22,055 bases of DNA, taken from NCBI GenBank assembly GCA_946481615.1, contig CAMLOR010000033.1:1-22055 (forward strand), given 5' to 3'. The position numbers and the translations under genes were made by a program. The DNA comes from an uncultured Aquimonas sp. (lineage in GTDB: Bacteria > Pseudomonadota > Gammaproteobacteria > Xanthomonadales > Xanthomonadaceae). This document shows, piece after piece, positions 6,092-14,813 of the stretch. Below the pieces are notes generated by a model, which searched no databases, was not told where the DNA came from, and saw nothing but the letters and a program-made list of their open reading frames with translations. How positions within the stretch are numbered: the first letter of the stretch is position 1; each line of letters opens with the position of its first letter.

Positions 6092-7896
6092 GCCACTGGC
6101 TGCGGTCGGTGGCGCTGGTCGGCATTCCCAACAGCGGCAAGAGTTCGTTGTTCAACCGGCTCACCGGCGCGCGCCAGAAAGTGGCGAACTACGCGGGCGT
6201 CACCGTCGATTGTCGCGAAGGCCAGGTCGCGCACGAAGGCCTTGCGTGGCGCCTGCTCGATCTGCCCGGGCTGTACGGGCTGCGCCATGCCCGCGCGGAA
6301 GAGCTGGTCACGCGCCGCGTGGTGGACGACATGCCCGCCGCGCAGGTCGATGTCGTCGCCTGCACCGTCGATGCCGCCAATCCCGAACTCGGACTGACGC
6401 TCGCGCTCGAACTGACCGACCGCGGCAAGCGCATCGTCGTGGTGCTCACGGCGGGCGACCTCGTCGACGACCGCGTGCTCGCCGCCGGCGTCGCCTCGCT
6501 CGAAAAGGCGCTCGGCGTGCCGGTGATCGCCACCTCGGCCTTCCGCAGCGACGGTGCGCGCGGCTTGCTCGAACGTCTGGCGGAACTCGCGCGCGCACCC
6601 GGCATGCCGTGGCCGCCCGCGAACCGGCGCAGCGATGCCGCGCGCCGCCATCGCGCGCGCCAGCTCGCGACCGAAGCCTTCGGCATCGCCACGCGCAGCA
6701 CGCTCGGCACGCGCCTGGATCGGCTCGCGCTGCATCCGGTGGCCGGCCCACTGATCCTGCTCGCGGTGTTGTTCCTCGTGTTCCAGGCGGTCTACCGTCT
6801 GGCCGAGTATCCGAGCGCGGCCATCGAAGCGGGCATCGCGCTGCTCGGCGGCGCGCTGCAGCATGCGCTGGGGCCAGGCGCGCTGCGCGATCTGCTGATC
6901 GACGGCGTGCTGGCCGGGGCCGGCAGCGTGCTGGTGTTCCTGCCGCCGGTGCTGATCCTGTTCGCCTTCCTGATCGTGCTGGAGGAATCGGGCTATCTGC
7001 CGCGCGCGGCATTCGTGCTCGACCCGCCGATGGCCAGGCTCGGGCTCGGCGGCCAGTCGTTCATCCCGCTGCTGTCGAGCTTCGCCTGTGCAGTGCCGGG
7101 CATCCTGGCGACGCGCACGATCGCCGATGCGCGCCATCGCCGCGCCACCATGCTGCTGGCGCCGCTGATGACGTGTTCGGCGCGTCTGCCGGTCTACACC
7201 CTGCTGATCGGCGCCTTCGTGCCGCAGCGCACGCTCGGCCCCGGCCTCGATCTGCAGGGCCTCGTGCTGTTCTCGCTTTACGCCGCCGGCGTCGGCAGCG
7301 CGGTGGCGCTCGCCGCTTGCGCGCGCCTGTGGCAACGCGCCGAACCGGCGGGTCTGTTGATGGAACTGCCGGCGTGGCGGCGCCCGGCGTGGCGCAACGT
7401 GTGGCTCGGCCTGCGCGAGCGCGCGCTGGTCTTCCTGCGGCGCGTCGGCGGCATGCTGATGGCCTTGTCGGTGGTGATGTGGGCGCTGACGCGCTTTCCC
7501 GGGCCGGACCTGCAGCACAGCATCGCCGGCCACCTGGGCCACGCGCTGCTGCCACTGCTCGCGCCGCTCGGCTTCAACTGGGAAATCAGTCTTGCGCTGG
7601 TGCCCGGCCTCGCCGCGCGCGAAGCGGCGGTCGCCGCGCTCGGCACGGTCTACGCCGCCAGCGGCGAACCGCTGCTCGCCGCCACGCTCGCGCAACGATG
7701 GTCGACGGCGACCGCGCTCGCGCTGCTGGCCTGGTACGTGTTCGCGCCGCAGTGTCTTTCCACCCTGGTGGTGCTGCGGCGCGAGGCCAATGGCTGGACG
7801 CTGCCGCTGGCGATCACGGCGGGCTATTTCGCGCTCGCCTGGCTCGCGGCCTTCGCGACCTATCGGATCGCGAATGTCTGGATCGCGGCCACATGA
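6088..7896 (+). CDS. feoB: Ferrous iron transporter FeoB
   Basis: This inner-membrane Fe(II) importer has an N-terminal G domain. The protein is 602 residues, shorter than E. coli FeoB (773). G1 is GIPNSGKSS (12-20), the G2 threonine is Thr39, and G3 is DLPG (58-61). G4 should be NxxD but reads TAGD (121-124). G5 is near ATSAF. The membrane part starts near residue 215 with LHPVAGPLILLAVLFLVF. It carries both Gate motifs, FACAVPGILATRTI and TCSARLPVYTLLIGAF, with the conserved cysteines that may form the iron path. The C-terminal helices are complete. Start and stop are both ATGA overlaps, with feoA and with the small downstream gene. Function as an iron transporter is well supported. The altered G4 raises a question about nucleotide specificity. 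Confidence 0.95.
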   Translation: MSHWLRSVALVGIPNSGKSSLFNRLTGARQKVANYAGVTVDCREGQVAHEGLAWRLLDLPGLYGLRHARAEELVTRRVVDDMPAAQVDVVACTVDAANPELGLTLALELTDRGKRIVVVLTAGDLVDDRVLAAGVASLEKALGVPVIATSAFRSDGARGLLERLAELARAPGMPWPPANRRSDAARRHRARQLATEAFGIATRSTLGTRLDRLALHPVAGPLILLAVLFLVFQAVYRLAEYPSAAIEAGIALLGGALQHALGPGALRDLLIDGVLAGAGSVLVFLPPVLILFAFLIVLEESGYLPRAAFVLDPPMARLGLGGQSFIPLLSSFACAVPGILATRTIADARHRRATMLLAPLMTCSARLPVYTLLIGAFVPQRTLGPGLDLQGLVLFSLYAAGVGSAVALAACARLWQRAEPAGLLMELPAWRRPAWRNVWLGLRERALVFLRRVGGMLMALSVVMWALTRFPGPDLQHSIAGHLGHALLPLLAPLGFNWEISLALVPGLAAREAAVAALGTVYAASGEPLLAATLAQRWSTATALALLAWYVFAPQCLSTLVVLRREANGWTLPLAITAGYFALAWLAAFATYRIANVWIAAT

Positions 7897-8165
7897 TGCA
7901 GGGCGCGCTCGCGACGCTCGCCGTGCTGGCCGCACTGATCCATCTGGCCGCGCGCCTGCGGCGCGCCGCGGGCGCCATGGCTGTGTCGTCACGCACGCCG
8001 GATTGCAGCGGTTGCCCGAAGTCGGCCGGATGCCGTGCGCAGGCGCCGATCAGTCCGTCGCCGGCACCGCTCGATCGCCGCGGCGCCGCTCCAGCCACCA
8101 GGCCAGCGCCATCACCGCCAGCCACGCCGCCAACAGCAGCGCGCGCAACGAATCGCGATCGGTGA
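7893..8165 (+). CDS. Small FeoB-associated membrane protein with CxxC-x5-C motif
   Basis: The start overlaps the feoB stop (ATGA), so it is probably translated by coupling. The 90-residue product has one hydrophobic segment at residues 5-20, then basic residues, then CSGCPKSAGC (Cys38, Cys41, Cys47). The remaining tail is rich in Pro, Ala and Arg. Short one-helix proteins with a cysteine cluster often follow feoB in bacteria and take a FeoC-like place. This one fits that type, perhaps the DUF6587 or FeoB-associated Cys-rich families, but I cannot assign it firmly. Its last 116 bp overlap the end of the convergent gene at 8050-9774. The low-complexity tail is the shadow of that gene and may be dispensable. 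Function is unknown; cysteines near the membrane suggest iron or redox sensing. Confidence 0.72.
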   Translation: MMQGALATLAVLAALIHLAARLRRAAGAMAVSSRTPDCSGCPKSAGCRAQAPISPSPAPLDRRGAAPATRPAPSPPATPPTAARATNRDR

Positions 8166-9774
8166 CTTCGGTCGGCGCTGGCGCGCTGCCATGCACCAGC
8201 GCCTGGGTGGCCGCGCGTCGTTCGTGCGCCAACAACGATGTGAAGGCGTGCGGATCGCGGACGGAGAAACGATGCTCCGTGTCGCCGACCTGCAATCGAT
8301 GCCAGCCCGCCTCGCGCGGCCAGAACGCGGCGCAGCCATTCTCGATCGACAGCGCGGCGCGTTCACCGCGCGGCGTGACGATGGCTGCGTCCTGCGCCAG
8401 ATCGCAGACGGTCGCCCGCTCGCCCGCCACCGCAGGCTCGGGCAGGCGCGGCGCAGGCTCGCCGCGTGCGCGCGCCAGCGTCGCGACGGCATCGGCCCAC
8501 AGCGTGGCGTGCCGCTCGCGTTCGCCGCGCGTGTAGAGCCGGTGCGTGTCGAGCAGGCGCCAGCTGCCGACGCGGCCGCGGCCGCGCGCCTGCCATTGCG
8601 CGAGCGGCGTGCCGTCGCTCGCGGCGAGCAGCAAGGGCTGTGCCGCGTCCACGGGTGCAGGCCAGGCATGCAGTTGCGTCCGTGGCGAGGCCGCGACGCG
8701 CACCGGCTGCGGTGCGTTCGCATTGGGCACCGCCAGGCCCCACGCCGCCCATTCGCGCGCCACGCGCTCGGGCACCGCGCCGGTGGTGCGCACCAGCAAG
8801 CCGAGTCCGGAAGCCACCGCCTCGCGCAAGGCCGGCTGCAACGCCGCGAGCTGCGGCCAGCTGCGCTCGTCGACGATCAGCAGATCGAGTTGCGCCAGTT
8901 GCGCGGCATCGAGCGTGGCTGGCCCGCGCCGCTGCGCCAACCCCGGCGCCAGCGCGATGCGCGCGTCGAGCTGCACGCCCGCATCCAGGGCCCAGCGCCG
9001 CAGGTATTTGAGTTCGGGCGACGGCGCTGCCGCCAGCAGCATCACGCGCGGCGGCAGCGCGGCCTGCGCGGACAACGGCACGGGCAATGTCTGCAGCACG
9101 TCTTCGCCGCGGCGCAGCTGCAATTCGAAATCCGCCGTTCCGGCTGCGCGCGCGATCGCGTCCAGCGCGAAGCGGCCTTCTTCGTCCGGGGCGTCCTGCG
9201 CCACCTGCGCGCCGCCCGGGTCGAGCAGCACGAGCATCGTGCCGGCGGATGCGTGCACGCGGCCGCGCAGCATCCACCAGCTGCCCGCGCGCACGGCGGC
9301 GGGCGCCTCGAGTTCGACGATCGAAGGCACGGTCGAGGCGGGCGAGGGGCGGAACTCGAGGCTGCGCGCGCCCACCGCTTCGCGATCGTGCGCGCGCAGC
9401 CCATCGCCGTGCACGATCAGATGCCGTGCGCGATGGCGGCGCAAGGCCGTGGCGAGATCGGGCACACGCTCGATGCCTTCGCCTTGCGGCGCGCCCGGCA
9501 GACCGACACGCGGCGCACGCGGCCCGGTGGCGAAGGCCGCGGCATCGGCGCCCGGCGTGAGCACGATCAGCGCCGCCGGGGCGGGTGCCTCGCGCAATGA
9601 CAGCGCCGCGAGCAGCAGCCCCGCGGCCAGCGGCTGCAGCGCGATCAAGGCCGCCCGGCGGCGCCCGCCGGAACGCGCGGCGAGCACCATCGCTGCGAGC
9701 AGCGCGAGCGCGAGCGCCGCAAGCACGACCGGATCGACACTGAAATCGCCGATGACGAACGCCGTCGCGCTCAT
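8050..9774 (-). CDS. Membrane protein, possible GATase-like, last gene of the tldD-moxR operon
   Basis: This 574-residue protein begins with ATG 9774 inside the stop of the preceding gene (ATGA overlap). Two membrane helices lie at about 15-33 and 39-56, and one at the C-terminus (about 547-563) is followed by basic residues. The long part between them is probably periplasmic. It contains a beta-sandwich-like region (about 150-230, including SWWMLRGRVHASAGTMLVLLDPGG). A region with LDLLIVDERSW and SGLGLLVRTTG follows; it resembles the core of glutamine-amidotransferase-like folds found in large membrane partners of MoxR/BatA clusters. No catalytic Cys-His-Glu triad is evident. It is probably a structural or binding subunit of the operon's complex. 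No specific function can be given. Confidence 0.82.
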   Translation of the reverse strand: MSATAFVIGDFSVDPVVLAALALALLAAMVLAARSGGRRRAALIALQPLAAGLLLAALSLREAPAPAALIVLTPGADAAAFATGPRAPRVGLPGAPQGEGIERVPDLATALRRHRARHLIVHGDGLRAHDREAVGARSLEFRPSPASTVPSIVELEAPAAVRAGSWWMLRGRVHASAGTMLVLLDPGGAQVAQDAPDEEGRFALDAIARAAGTADFELQLRRGEDVLQTLPVPLSAQAALPPRVMLLAAAPSPELKYLRRWALDAGVQLDARIALAPGLAQRRGPATLDAAQLAQLDLLIVDERSWPQLAALQPALREAVASGLGLLVRTTGAVPERVAREWAAWGLAVPNANAPQPVRVAASPRTQLHAWPAPVDAAQPLLLAASDGTPLAQWQARGRGRVGSWRLLDTHRLYTRGERERHATLWADAVATLARARGEPAPRLPEPAVAGERATVCDLAQDAAIVTPRGERAALSIENGCAAFWPREAGWHRLQVGDTEHRFSVRDPHAFTSLLAHERRAATQALVHGSAPAPTEVTDRDSLRALLLAAWLAVMALAWWLERRRGDRAVPATD

Positions 9775-11816
9775 GGCGATGCCTCCGGCGCGATCGCGTC
9801 GAGATAGTCGGCGCCGGCCTTGTCGGGCCGCGCGCGCAGCAGCGGTGCCGCCGCCGGCGGCGTCAGCACGGGCCAGAGTGCGCGGCCGAGGCGATCGCGG
9901 CATTCGCTGCAGGCCGGATCGCGGCGCAGGCCATCGAGTTGCTCGAGCACCGCGAGCGGATCGGCGAGACGATCGCGTTCCTGCGCGATCCACGCGGCGA
10001 GCGCATCGAGATCGGGCGCCGCCCCCGCCTGCAGCGCGGCATACGCCGCATCGGGCACGTGCGCTGCCTCGGCGGCGCGCGCAGGATCGTTGCGGCCAGG
10101 CAGCGAACCGCGCTCGCCGCTGAGCCGGCGCGAGGCGTCGAGTTGCGGCAGCTCCAGGCCGACGCGCGCAAGGTAGATGCGGTCGGCCTGCTGCGCGCGC
10201 TTGATGAAATCGAGCGCGCGATGTTCGTAGGGCAGCGCCGCCACCGGATCGCCCACGCGCAGTTCGCGCTCGGCCTGCCACATCTCGCGCAGCGCATCGC
10301 GCAGTAGCGCGCGTGTGCCCGGGTCGAGCAGCGTCGCGGCTTCGGGCAGGTCGTGCAGATGGCCGGCGGCGGCCATCAGTTCCTGCGCCGCGGAACCGTG
10401 CGACTCGCCCGGCCCTTCCTCGTGTTGCTCGCCTTCGGTTTCCGACTCCTCGCCGAGGAACTGGCCGTAGCGCAGCCGCAGCAGGCGCTGGTCGGCGCCG
10501 ATGGCATCCGACTTCGCCAGCGCTTCGTCGGCATCCAGGCGCGGGCGCTCGGCGATCAGCGCTTCGGTGTCGATGATGATCTGCCGCTGGCTGCGGAAAT
10601 AGGCGGGCATCGCCTTCTGCACCAGGCCTTCGACGCCCGTGCCTTCGGCCGCGGCCGGCGGCGGCCAGCGCAGGATGAAGCTCGCGCTGCGCGTCACGTT
10701 CGGCGTCGGCGTGCGGCGGTCGCTCACCTGCACCGCGGCGATCACGTCGTCGCCCTGCGCGAAACCCAGCGCGGCCAGATCGATGCGGTGTTCGTAGCGG
10801 CGTTTGCGCGCATCGCCTGCACCGCGCAGCGCGATGCGGCGTTCGCTCACGGTGACCTGTTCGCCGCTGCCCTGCGCCAGCGTCAGTTCGAGCCGCGCCT
10901 CGCCGAGGCCGTGATCGTCGCTCGCTTCGAAGGCGAGCGTCCAGCTGCGCAGGCCTGCCTCGAGCACGGTGAGCGTGCGCTCGGGCTGCAGCACGGTGAG
11001 CCGCGGCGCAAGGTCGGGAATCACTTCGAGGCGTGCGGCGGGCATCGGCGGCAGTGCGGCAGCGCCGTCGATCTCGACGCGGTACAGCGTCGATCGGTCG
11101 AACGTGCGATGCCCGCGCCACCGACCCTGCTGCGCTTCGAGTTCGAGGGTGTCGCCTTCGACGAAGCGCAGTCGCACGCGCTGCGGTTCGTGCGTGAAGC
11201 GCAGGTCCCATTCGACCCGGCCGCCGGCTTCGACGCGCGCCGACAGCGATCCGACCTCGCGCACGGGCAGGCCGGTGTAGTCCGGCGGCACGATGCGCAG
11301 GCTCGCAGCGAGCGCCTGTGCCGCTGCGGGCGAAGCGGACGATGCTGCTCGCGACGCCTGCTCGCCGGCCGCTTCCGGATGCGGCCAGAACGCTGCGATC
11401 GCCGAGGCGACGATCGCAACGGCCAGCGCCGGGACGATTCGCCGCGCCGGCCAGGGCTCGCGCAGATCGGGCGCGCGCGCCTCCAGCGATTGCCGCACGC
11501 GCGCGCGTTGCAGCCGCTGCAGTGCGCCGAGCGCGGCTTCGTCCGCGAACAGCAGGTCGGCGCTGTCCTGCAGCGCCGGATCGCGCGCATCGAGCCGGCG
11601 CACCAGCCAGGCGCGATCGATTCCCCGCCACGCGGCGACGATCCGCCAGCCGAGCAGCGCAAATGCCGGCACGGCGATGGCGAGCGCCATCGGCAGGCCC
11701 GCCGCACGATGCGCGATGAATATCGCCGCCGCCGCGAGCGGCAACCACAGCGCGATCTCGCCCAGCACGCGTCGGCGCCGCGCGGCGATGTGCAATCGGC
11801 GCAGCTTCGGCGTCAT
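9771..11816 (-). CDS. DUF4175-like membrane protein
   Basis: This 681-residue protein starts at ATG 11816 in a 4-bp overlap with the BatA-like gene and ends in a 4-bp overlap with the next gene. It has two N-terminal membrane helices (about 22-36 and 42-58), a soluble linker, and a third helix at about 128-145 (RIVPALAVAIVASAIAAFW). It then has a large extracytoplasmic part. The stretch IVPPDYTGLPVREV matches the PPxYTG motif common in DUF4175 proteins. Later regions are Ig-like strands and then charged helices, including an acidic run near 468-485 (EESETEGEQHEEGPGES). A CSEC motif occurs near the C-terminus. DUF4175-type proteins accompany moxR/DUF58/BatA genes, where they are thought to be membrane partners. 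Molecular function is unknown. Confidence 0.85.
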   Translation of the reverse strand: MTPKLRRLHIAARRRRVLGEIALWLPLAAAAIFIAHRAAGLPMALAIAVPAFALLGWRIVAAWRGIDRAWLVRRLDARDPALQDSADLLFADEAALGALQRLQRARVRQSLEARAPDLREPWPARRIVPALAVAIVASAIAAFWPHPEAAGEQASRAASSASPAAAQALAASLRIVPPDYTGLPVREVGSLSARVEAGGRVEWDLRFTHEPQRVRLRFVEGDTLELEAQQGRWRGHRTFDRSTLYRVEIDGAAALPPMPAARLEVIPDLAPRLTVLQPERTLTVLEAGLRSWTLAFEASDDHGLGEARLELTLAQGSGEQVTVSERRIALRGAGDARKRRYEHRIDLAALGFAQGDDVIAAVQVSDRRTPTPNVTRSASFILRWPPPAAAEGTGVEGLVQKAMPAYFRSQRQIIIDTEALIAERPRLDADEALAKSDAIGADQRLLRLRYGQFLGEESETEGEQHEEGPGESHGSAAQELMAAAGHLHDLPEAATLLDPGTRALLRDALREMWQAERELRVGDPVAALPYEHRALDFIKRAQQADRIYLARVGLELPQLDASRRLSGERGSLPGRNDPARAAEAAHVPDAAYAALQAGAAPDLDALAAWIAQERDRLADPLAVLEQLDGLRRDPACSECRDRLGRALWPVLTPPAAAPLLRARPDKAGADYLDAIAPEASP

Positions 11817-12853
11817 GCGGCCCCCGCGAGCCGGCGGCCGTTGGCGAGCACGCGCTCGATCAGGAACAAAGCGGCCGCAAGCCACGCCAGCCAGGGGCGC
11901 AACGGCGCAGGCGGCGGTGTCGCAGGCTCGGCCGTCGCCGTGGGCGCGACCTGCGCGGCGTAGGCGTGGCCCGGCGGCGGCGGAGCGCCGAACAGCGCGC
12001 GATGCAGCCAGCGCGGGAATTCCGCCGATTGCAGCAATGCGGCATCGAGTGTCGCGGGATCGAGATCGAGCACCTTCGGCACTGCGACGGCGCGAAGCTT
12101 CGACGCGGCTTCGTTCGCTGGCGGGGCGCCGAGGCGCAGGACCGCATCGACCTCCTGCGGCACGGGCTTGTCGAGCGGACCTTCGTCGACGCTCGCGGCG
12201 AGATCCGGCGATGTCTTCCATGCCGCGAGCGCAGCGCGCACCTGACGCAACGCCGGCGTCGTTTCTTCCGCGTACCGCAGTGCCAGTTTCCGCGCCGCAG
12301 GCGCGGCAGGCCCAGGTCCGCCGGCCTCGCCCGCGACCACCCAGCGCACCTCGCGTGTCAGTTCGATCGCCGCGGCATCGAGTCCATGCAACACCTCGGG
12401 GACACGCACTTCGAGCGTGTCGTCGCGCGCGATCCGGGCATCGAACTCGCGCAGCAGGCTCGAAAGCGACGCCCCTTCCAACGGCGGCGCAGGCATCCGC
12501 ACCGAGGGAAACCCGGGTGCCAGCCATGCCGCGTGTGCGGCAGCCTCGCCCACCGGCACGTTCGCCGCACCGGGCATCACGACGATCCAGTGCGCCGGTG
12601 CAGGCGTCAGGCCGCGCAACCACGGTTGTGCGAGCCAGGCCACGAGCACCGCCACCAGCAGCAACCGCAAGGCCAGCAGCAGCCATTCGACCAGGCGCCA
12701 GGTGCGGCGCGGCCGCGCCTGCGCCGCCACCCAGCGCAGCGCGGCGAAGCGCAGCAGCTGCACGCTGCGGCGGCGGTCCAGGTGCAGCAGCAGCGGCACC
12801 AGCAATGCGGCCAGGCCCGCGAACGCCAGCGGCAGTCCCCAGGACAGGCTCAC
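11813..12853 (-). CDS. BatA-like membrane protein (aerotolerance N-terminal domain)
   Basis: This 346-residue protein starts with MSLSWGLPLAFAGLAALLVP, followed by LLLHLDRRRS. That is the typical BatA N-terminal domain: a first helix, then an HL-x-RR loop. A second helix lies at about 55-77 and a last one near 322-337. Where a von Willebrand A (vWA) domain would place its metal-site motif DxSxS after the strand HWIVV, this protein has VVMPGAANVP (91-100). The metal site is therefore lost. Overlaps of 4 bp with the DUF58 gene upstream and the DUF4175-like gene downstream suggest tight stoichiometric translation. It is probably an inner-membrane scaffold for the MoxR/DUF58 pair; a precise role is unknown. 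Confidence 0.85.
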   Translation of the reverse strand: MSLSWGLPLAFAGLAALLVPLLLHLDRRRSVQLLRFAALRWVAAQARPRRTWRLVEWLLLALRLLLVAVLVAWLAQPWLRGLTPAPAHWIVVMPGAANVPVGEAAAHAAWLAPGFPSVRMPAPPLEGASLSSLLREFDARIARDDTLEVRVPEVLHGLDAAAIELTREVRWVVAGEAGGPGPAAPAARKLALRYAEETTPALRQVRAALAAWKTSPDLAASVDEGPLDKPVPQEVDAVLRLGAPPANEAASKLRAVAVPKVLDLDPATLDAALLQSAEFPRWLHRALFGAPPPPGHAYAAQVAPTATAEPATPPPAPLRPWLAWLAAALFLIERVLANGRRLAGAA

Positions 12854-13731
12854 GCCAGCACGGCCCGCAAGGGACGATCCAGCGGCTGATCGAGCACGTG
12901 CTCGACGTGGCGCACGCCGCCGGCGGCGAGTTCGCGCGCCAGCGCCGCGCGCGCAGCCTGGAAGCGTGCGCGGAAGTCCGCGCGCGCCAGAACGCCATCG
13001 GTCTCGAGGCGTTCGCCCGTTTCGGGATCTTCCAGCAACAAGGAGCCCTGCAACTCGAAATCGCGCTCGTCGACACTGGTCAGGACGATGCTGCGCACGT
13101 CGCGCCGCGTCGCCGAGAGCTGCAGGGCGAACTGCGCCGACACCGGATCGAAACCATCACCGATGTTCACCACGACCGCGGCCGGCTCGATGCGGCTCCA
13201 TGCGCCGCGCAAAGTGGCCAGTGCAGGCCAGGCGCCGCGGCATTCGCGCCGCATCAGCGCGAGCGCGCAGCGATCGCGATGGCGCGGCCCGCGGCCGAGC
13301 GGCACCCATTCGAGCGCGGCATCGCCGACGCAGAGCAGGCCGAAGCGGTCGCCCTGGCGCAAAGCGATCTCGATGACCGACGCCGCGAGCGCGCGCGCCG
13401 CATCGAACTTGTTGCGCGCCGGCGTGGCGAGGTCGGCCTGCGACATCGACGCCGTGCCATCGAGCACCACCCAGACCGCCAGGCCGGCTTCGCTCTGCGA
13501 TTCGCGCACGAAGTAGCGGTCGGAACGCGCGTAGAGTTTCCAGTCGATGTGGCGCGGTTCGTCGCCGTGCTCGTAGGCGCGATATTGAGAGAACTCCAGC
13601 CCCTGCCCGCGCGCGCGGCTGGCGTTGTGGCCCAGCGGCCCGGAAGGCGGCGGCATGCGCGCACTCAGCCGCAGCCGCGCCAGCAAGGGGCGCAGTGGCG
13701 GCGGGATCAGGTCGACGGCCGTGACGCTCAT
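12850..13731 (-). CDS. DUF58 domain protein (vWA-like), MoxR partner
   Basis: This 293-residue soluble protein has the DUF58 signature GQGLEFSQYRAYEHGDEPR (42-60), followed by HIDWKLYARSDRYFVRE (61-77). It then has a vWA-like domain starting VVLDGTASM (88-96). The first serine of the DxSxS metal motif is replaced by threonine (D91, T93, S95), which could still bind a divalent ion. DUF58 proteins are almost always encoded next to MoxR ATPases and are thought to act with them in protein or complex assembly. ATG 13731 lies 85 bp after the moxR stop. This is the largest gap in the operon, and it holds a hairpin. Family confidence is high, biochemical function unknown. Confidence 0.93.
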   Translation of the reverse strand: MSVTAVDLIPPPLRPLLARLRLSARMPPPSGPLGHNASRARGQGLEFSQYRAYEHGDEPRHIDWKLYARSDRYFVRESQSEAGLAVWVVLDGTASMSQADLATPARNKFDAARALAASVIEIALRQGDRFGLLCVGDAALEWVPLGRGPRHRDRCALALMRRECRGAWPALATLRGAWSRIEPAAVVVNIGDGFDPVSAQFALQLSATRRDVRSIVLTSVDERDFELQGSLLLEDPETGERLETDGVLARADFRARFQAARAALARELAAGGVRHVEHVLDQPLDRPLRAVLA

Positions 13732-13779
13732 GGACGCGGCGCTGCGCGAGGTCGGATCCTCATCCGGCGCTGCGCGCCA

Positions 13780-13800
13780 CCTTCTCCCGGCGGGAGAAGG
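13780..13800. repeat. Palindromic hairpin between moxR and the DUF58 gene
   Basis: Arms CCTTCTCCC and GGGAGAAGG (9 bp, perfect) flank a 3-nt loop GGC. The hairpin sits in the 85-bp moxR-DUF58 gap. No T-run follows on the minus strand, so it is unlikely to be a classical terminator. It resembles the REP-like palindromes common between genes in Xanthomonadales and could stabilise the moxR end of the mRNA or dampen downstream expression. Confidence 0.75.
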
Positions 13801-13816
13801 ACGAGCGTCGCGAGGT

Positions 13817-14812
13817 TCACGCGGAGAAGGGAACGCCGGCCAGCAGCGCGTCGACCACGTCGCGCGCGGTGCGCCCGTCGGCCTCGGCGCCGAAACTCAG
13901 CAGCAGGCGATGGCGCAGCACGGGCAGCGCCAGCGCTTGCACATCGTCGCGCGTCGCCGCCAGCCGCCCGTGCAGCAGCGCGCGCGCCTTGGCGCACAGC
14001 ACCAGCGCCTGGCCCGCGCGCGGGCCGGCGCCCCAGCGCACCCAGTCGCGCACGGCGGCAAGTTCGCTGCTCTGCGGCCGCGTGGCGCGCACCAGGCGCG
14101 TGATCCACGCCATCAGATCGCCGCTCACGTGCACGTCGCGCACCAGCTGCTGCAGTTCGAGCACGCCCTGCGCGTCCATCACCGCGCCGGCCTGTGCGCC
14201 GGCGCGGCCCGTCGTGTGTTCGAGGATCGCGCGTTCCTCGGCCTCGCTCGGATAATCGACCATCACGTTGAGCAGGAAGCGGTCGAGCTGCGCTTCGGGC
14301 AGCGGATAGGTGCCGGCCTGTTCGATCGGATTCTGCGTAGCGAGCACGAAGAACGGCTTCGGCAAGACATGCGTGGTGCCGGCGTAGCTAATCGTGCCTT
14401 CCTGCATGGCCTCGAGCAGCGCCGATTGGGTTTTCGGCGGCGTGCGGTTCAACTCGTCGGCCAGCAGCAGGTGGGTGAACACCGGGCCCTGCTGGAACTT
14501 GAAGAAGCGATGCCCCGTGCCGTGTTCCTCTTCGAGGATCTCGGTGCCGAGGATGTCGCTGGGCATCAGGTCGGGCGTGAACTGTACGCGGCGGAAATCC
14601 AGATGCAGCGCGCGGCCGAGCGCGCGCACCAGCAGCGTCTTGCCCAGGCCCGGCACGCCTTCGAGCAGGCAGTGGCCGCCGGCCAGCAGCGCGACCAGCA
14701 GCTGTTCGACGACTTCCTGCTGGCCGACGATCTCGTTCGCGATGGCGGCGCGCAGCTGCGCCAGGCGCGCGAGCTTGCTTTGGAGGGCGGCTTCGTCGAG
14801 GGGCGCGTTCAT
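13817..14812 (-). CDS. MoxR-family AAA+ ATPase
   Basis: This 331-residue cytoplasmic ATPase has Walker A GVPGLGKT (about 52-59), Walker B LLLADELNR, sensor 1 ATQNP and the arginine-finger region LPEAQLDRF. The MoxR-typical VQFTPDLMPSDILGTE stretch is present. The C-terminal lid domain is complete. MoxR proteins are thought to act as chaperones for assembly or metal loading of partner proteins, often together with DUF58/vWA partners. I chose ATG 14812, one base after the stop of the DUF4159 gene. A GTG at 14821 would add three residues and overlap that gene. No strong ribosome site is visible for either, which fits translational coupling. Family assignment is certain; the client is unknown, but the tldD/pmbA-like proteins of the same operon are candidates. 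Confidence 0.95.
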   Translation of the reverse strand: MNAPLDEAALQSKLARLAQLRAAIANEIVGQQEVVEQLLVALLAGGHCLLEGVPGLGKTLLVRALGRALHLDFRRVQFTPDLMPSDILGTEILEEEHGTGHRFFKFQQGPVFTHLLLADELNRTPPKTQSALLEAMQEGTISYAGTTHVLPKPFFVLATQNPIEQAGTYPLPEAQLDRFLLNVMVDYPSEAEERAILEHTTGRAGAQAGAVMDAQGVLELQQLVRDVHVSGDLMAWITRLVRATRPQSSELAAVRDWVRWGAGPRAGQALVLCAKARALLHGRLAATRDDVQALALPVLRHRLLLSFGAEADGRTARDVVDALLAGVPFSA

Positions 14813-14813
14813 G

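Noticed and set aside
8050..11748. 1232-codon continuous minus-strand frame
   Set aside because: Only its last 574 codons (from 9774) are a real gene. The upstream part is the wrong frame of the DUF4175-like gene. It is not a giant fusion protein.
9771..13076. 1101-codon continuous minus-strand frame
   Set aside because: The real gene starts at 11816; the upstream part is out of frame with the BatA-like and DUF58 genes.
11293..14103. 936-codon plus-strand frame
   Set aside because: It is antisense to four genes of the Bat operon, dominated by Ala/Arg/Pro, with no domain pattern.
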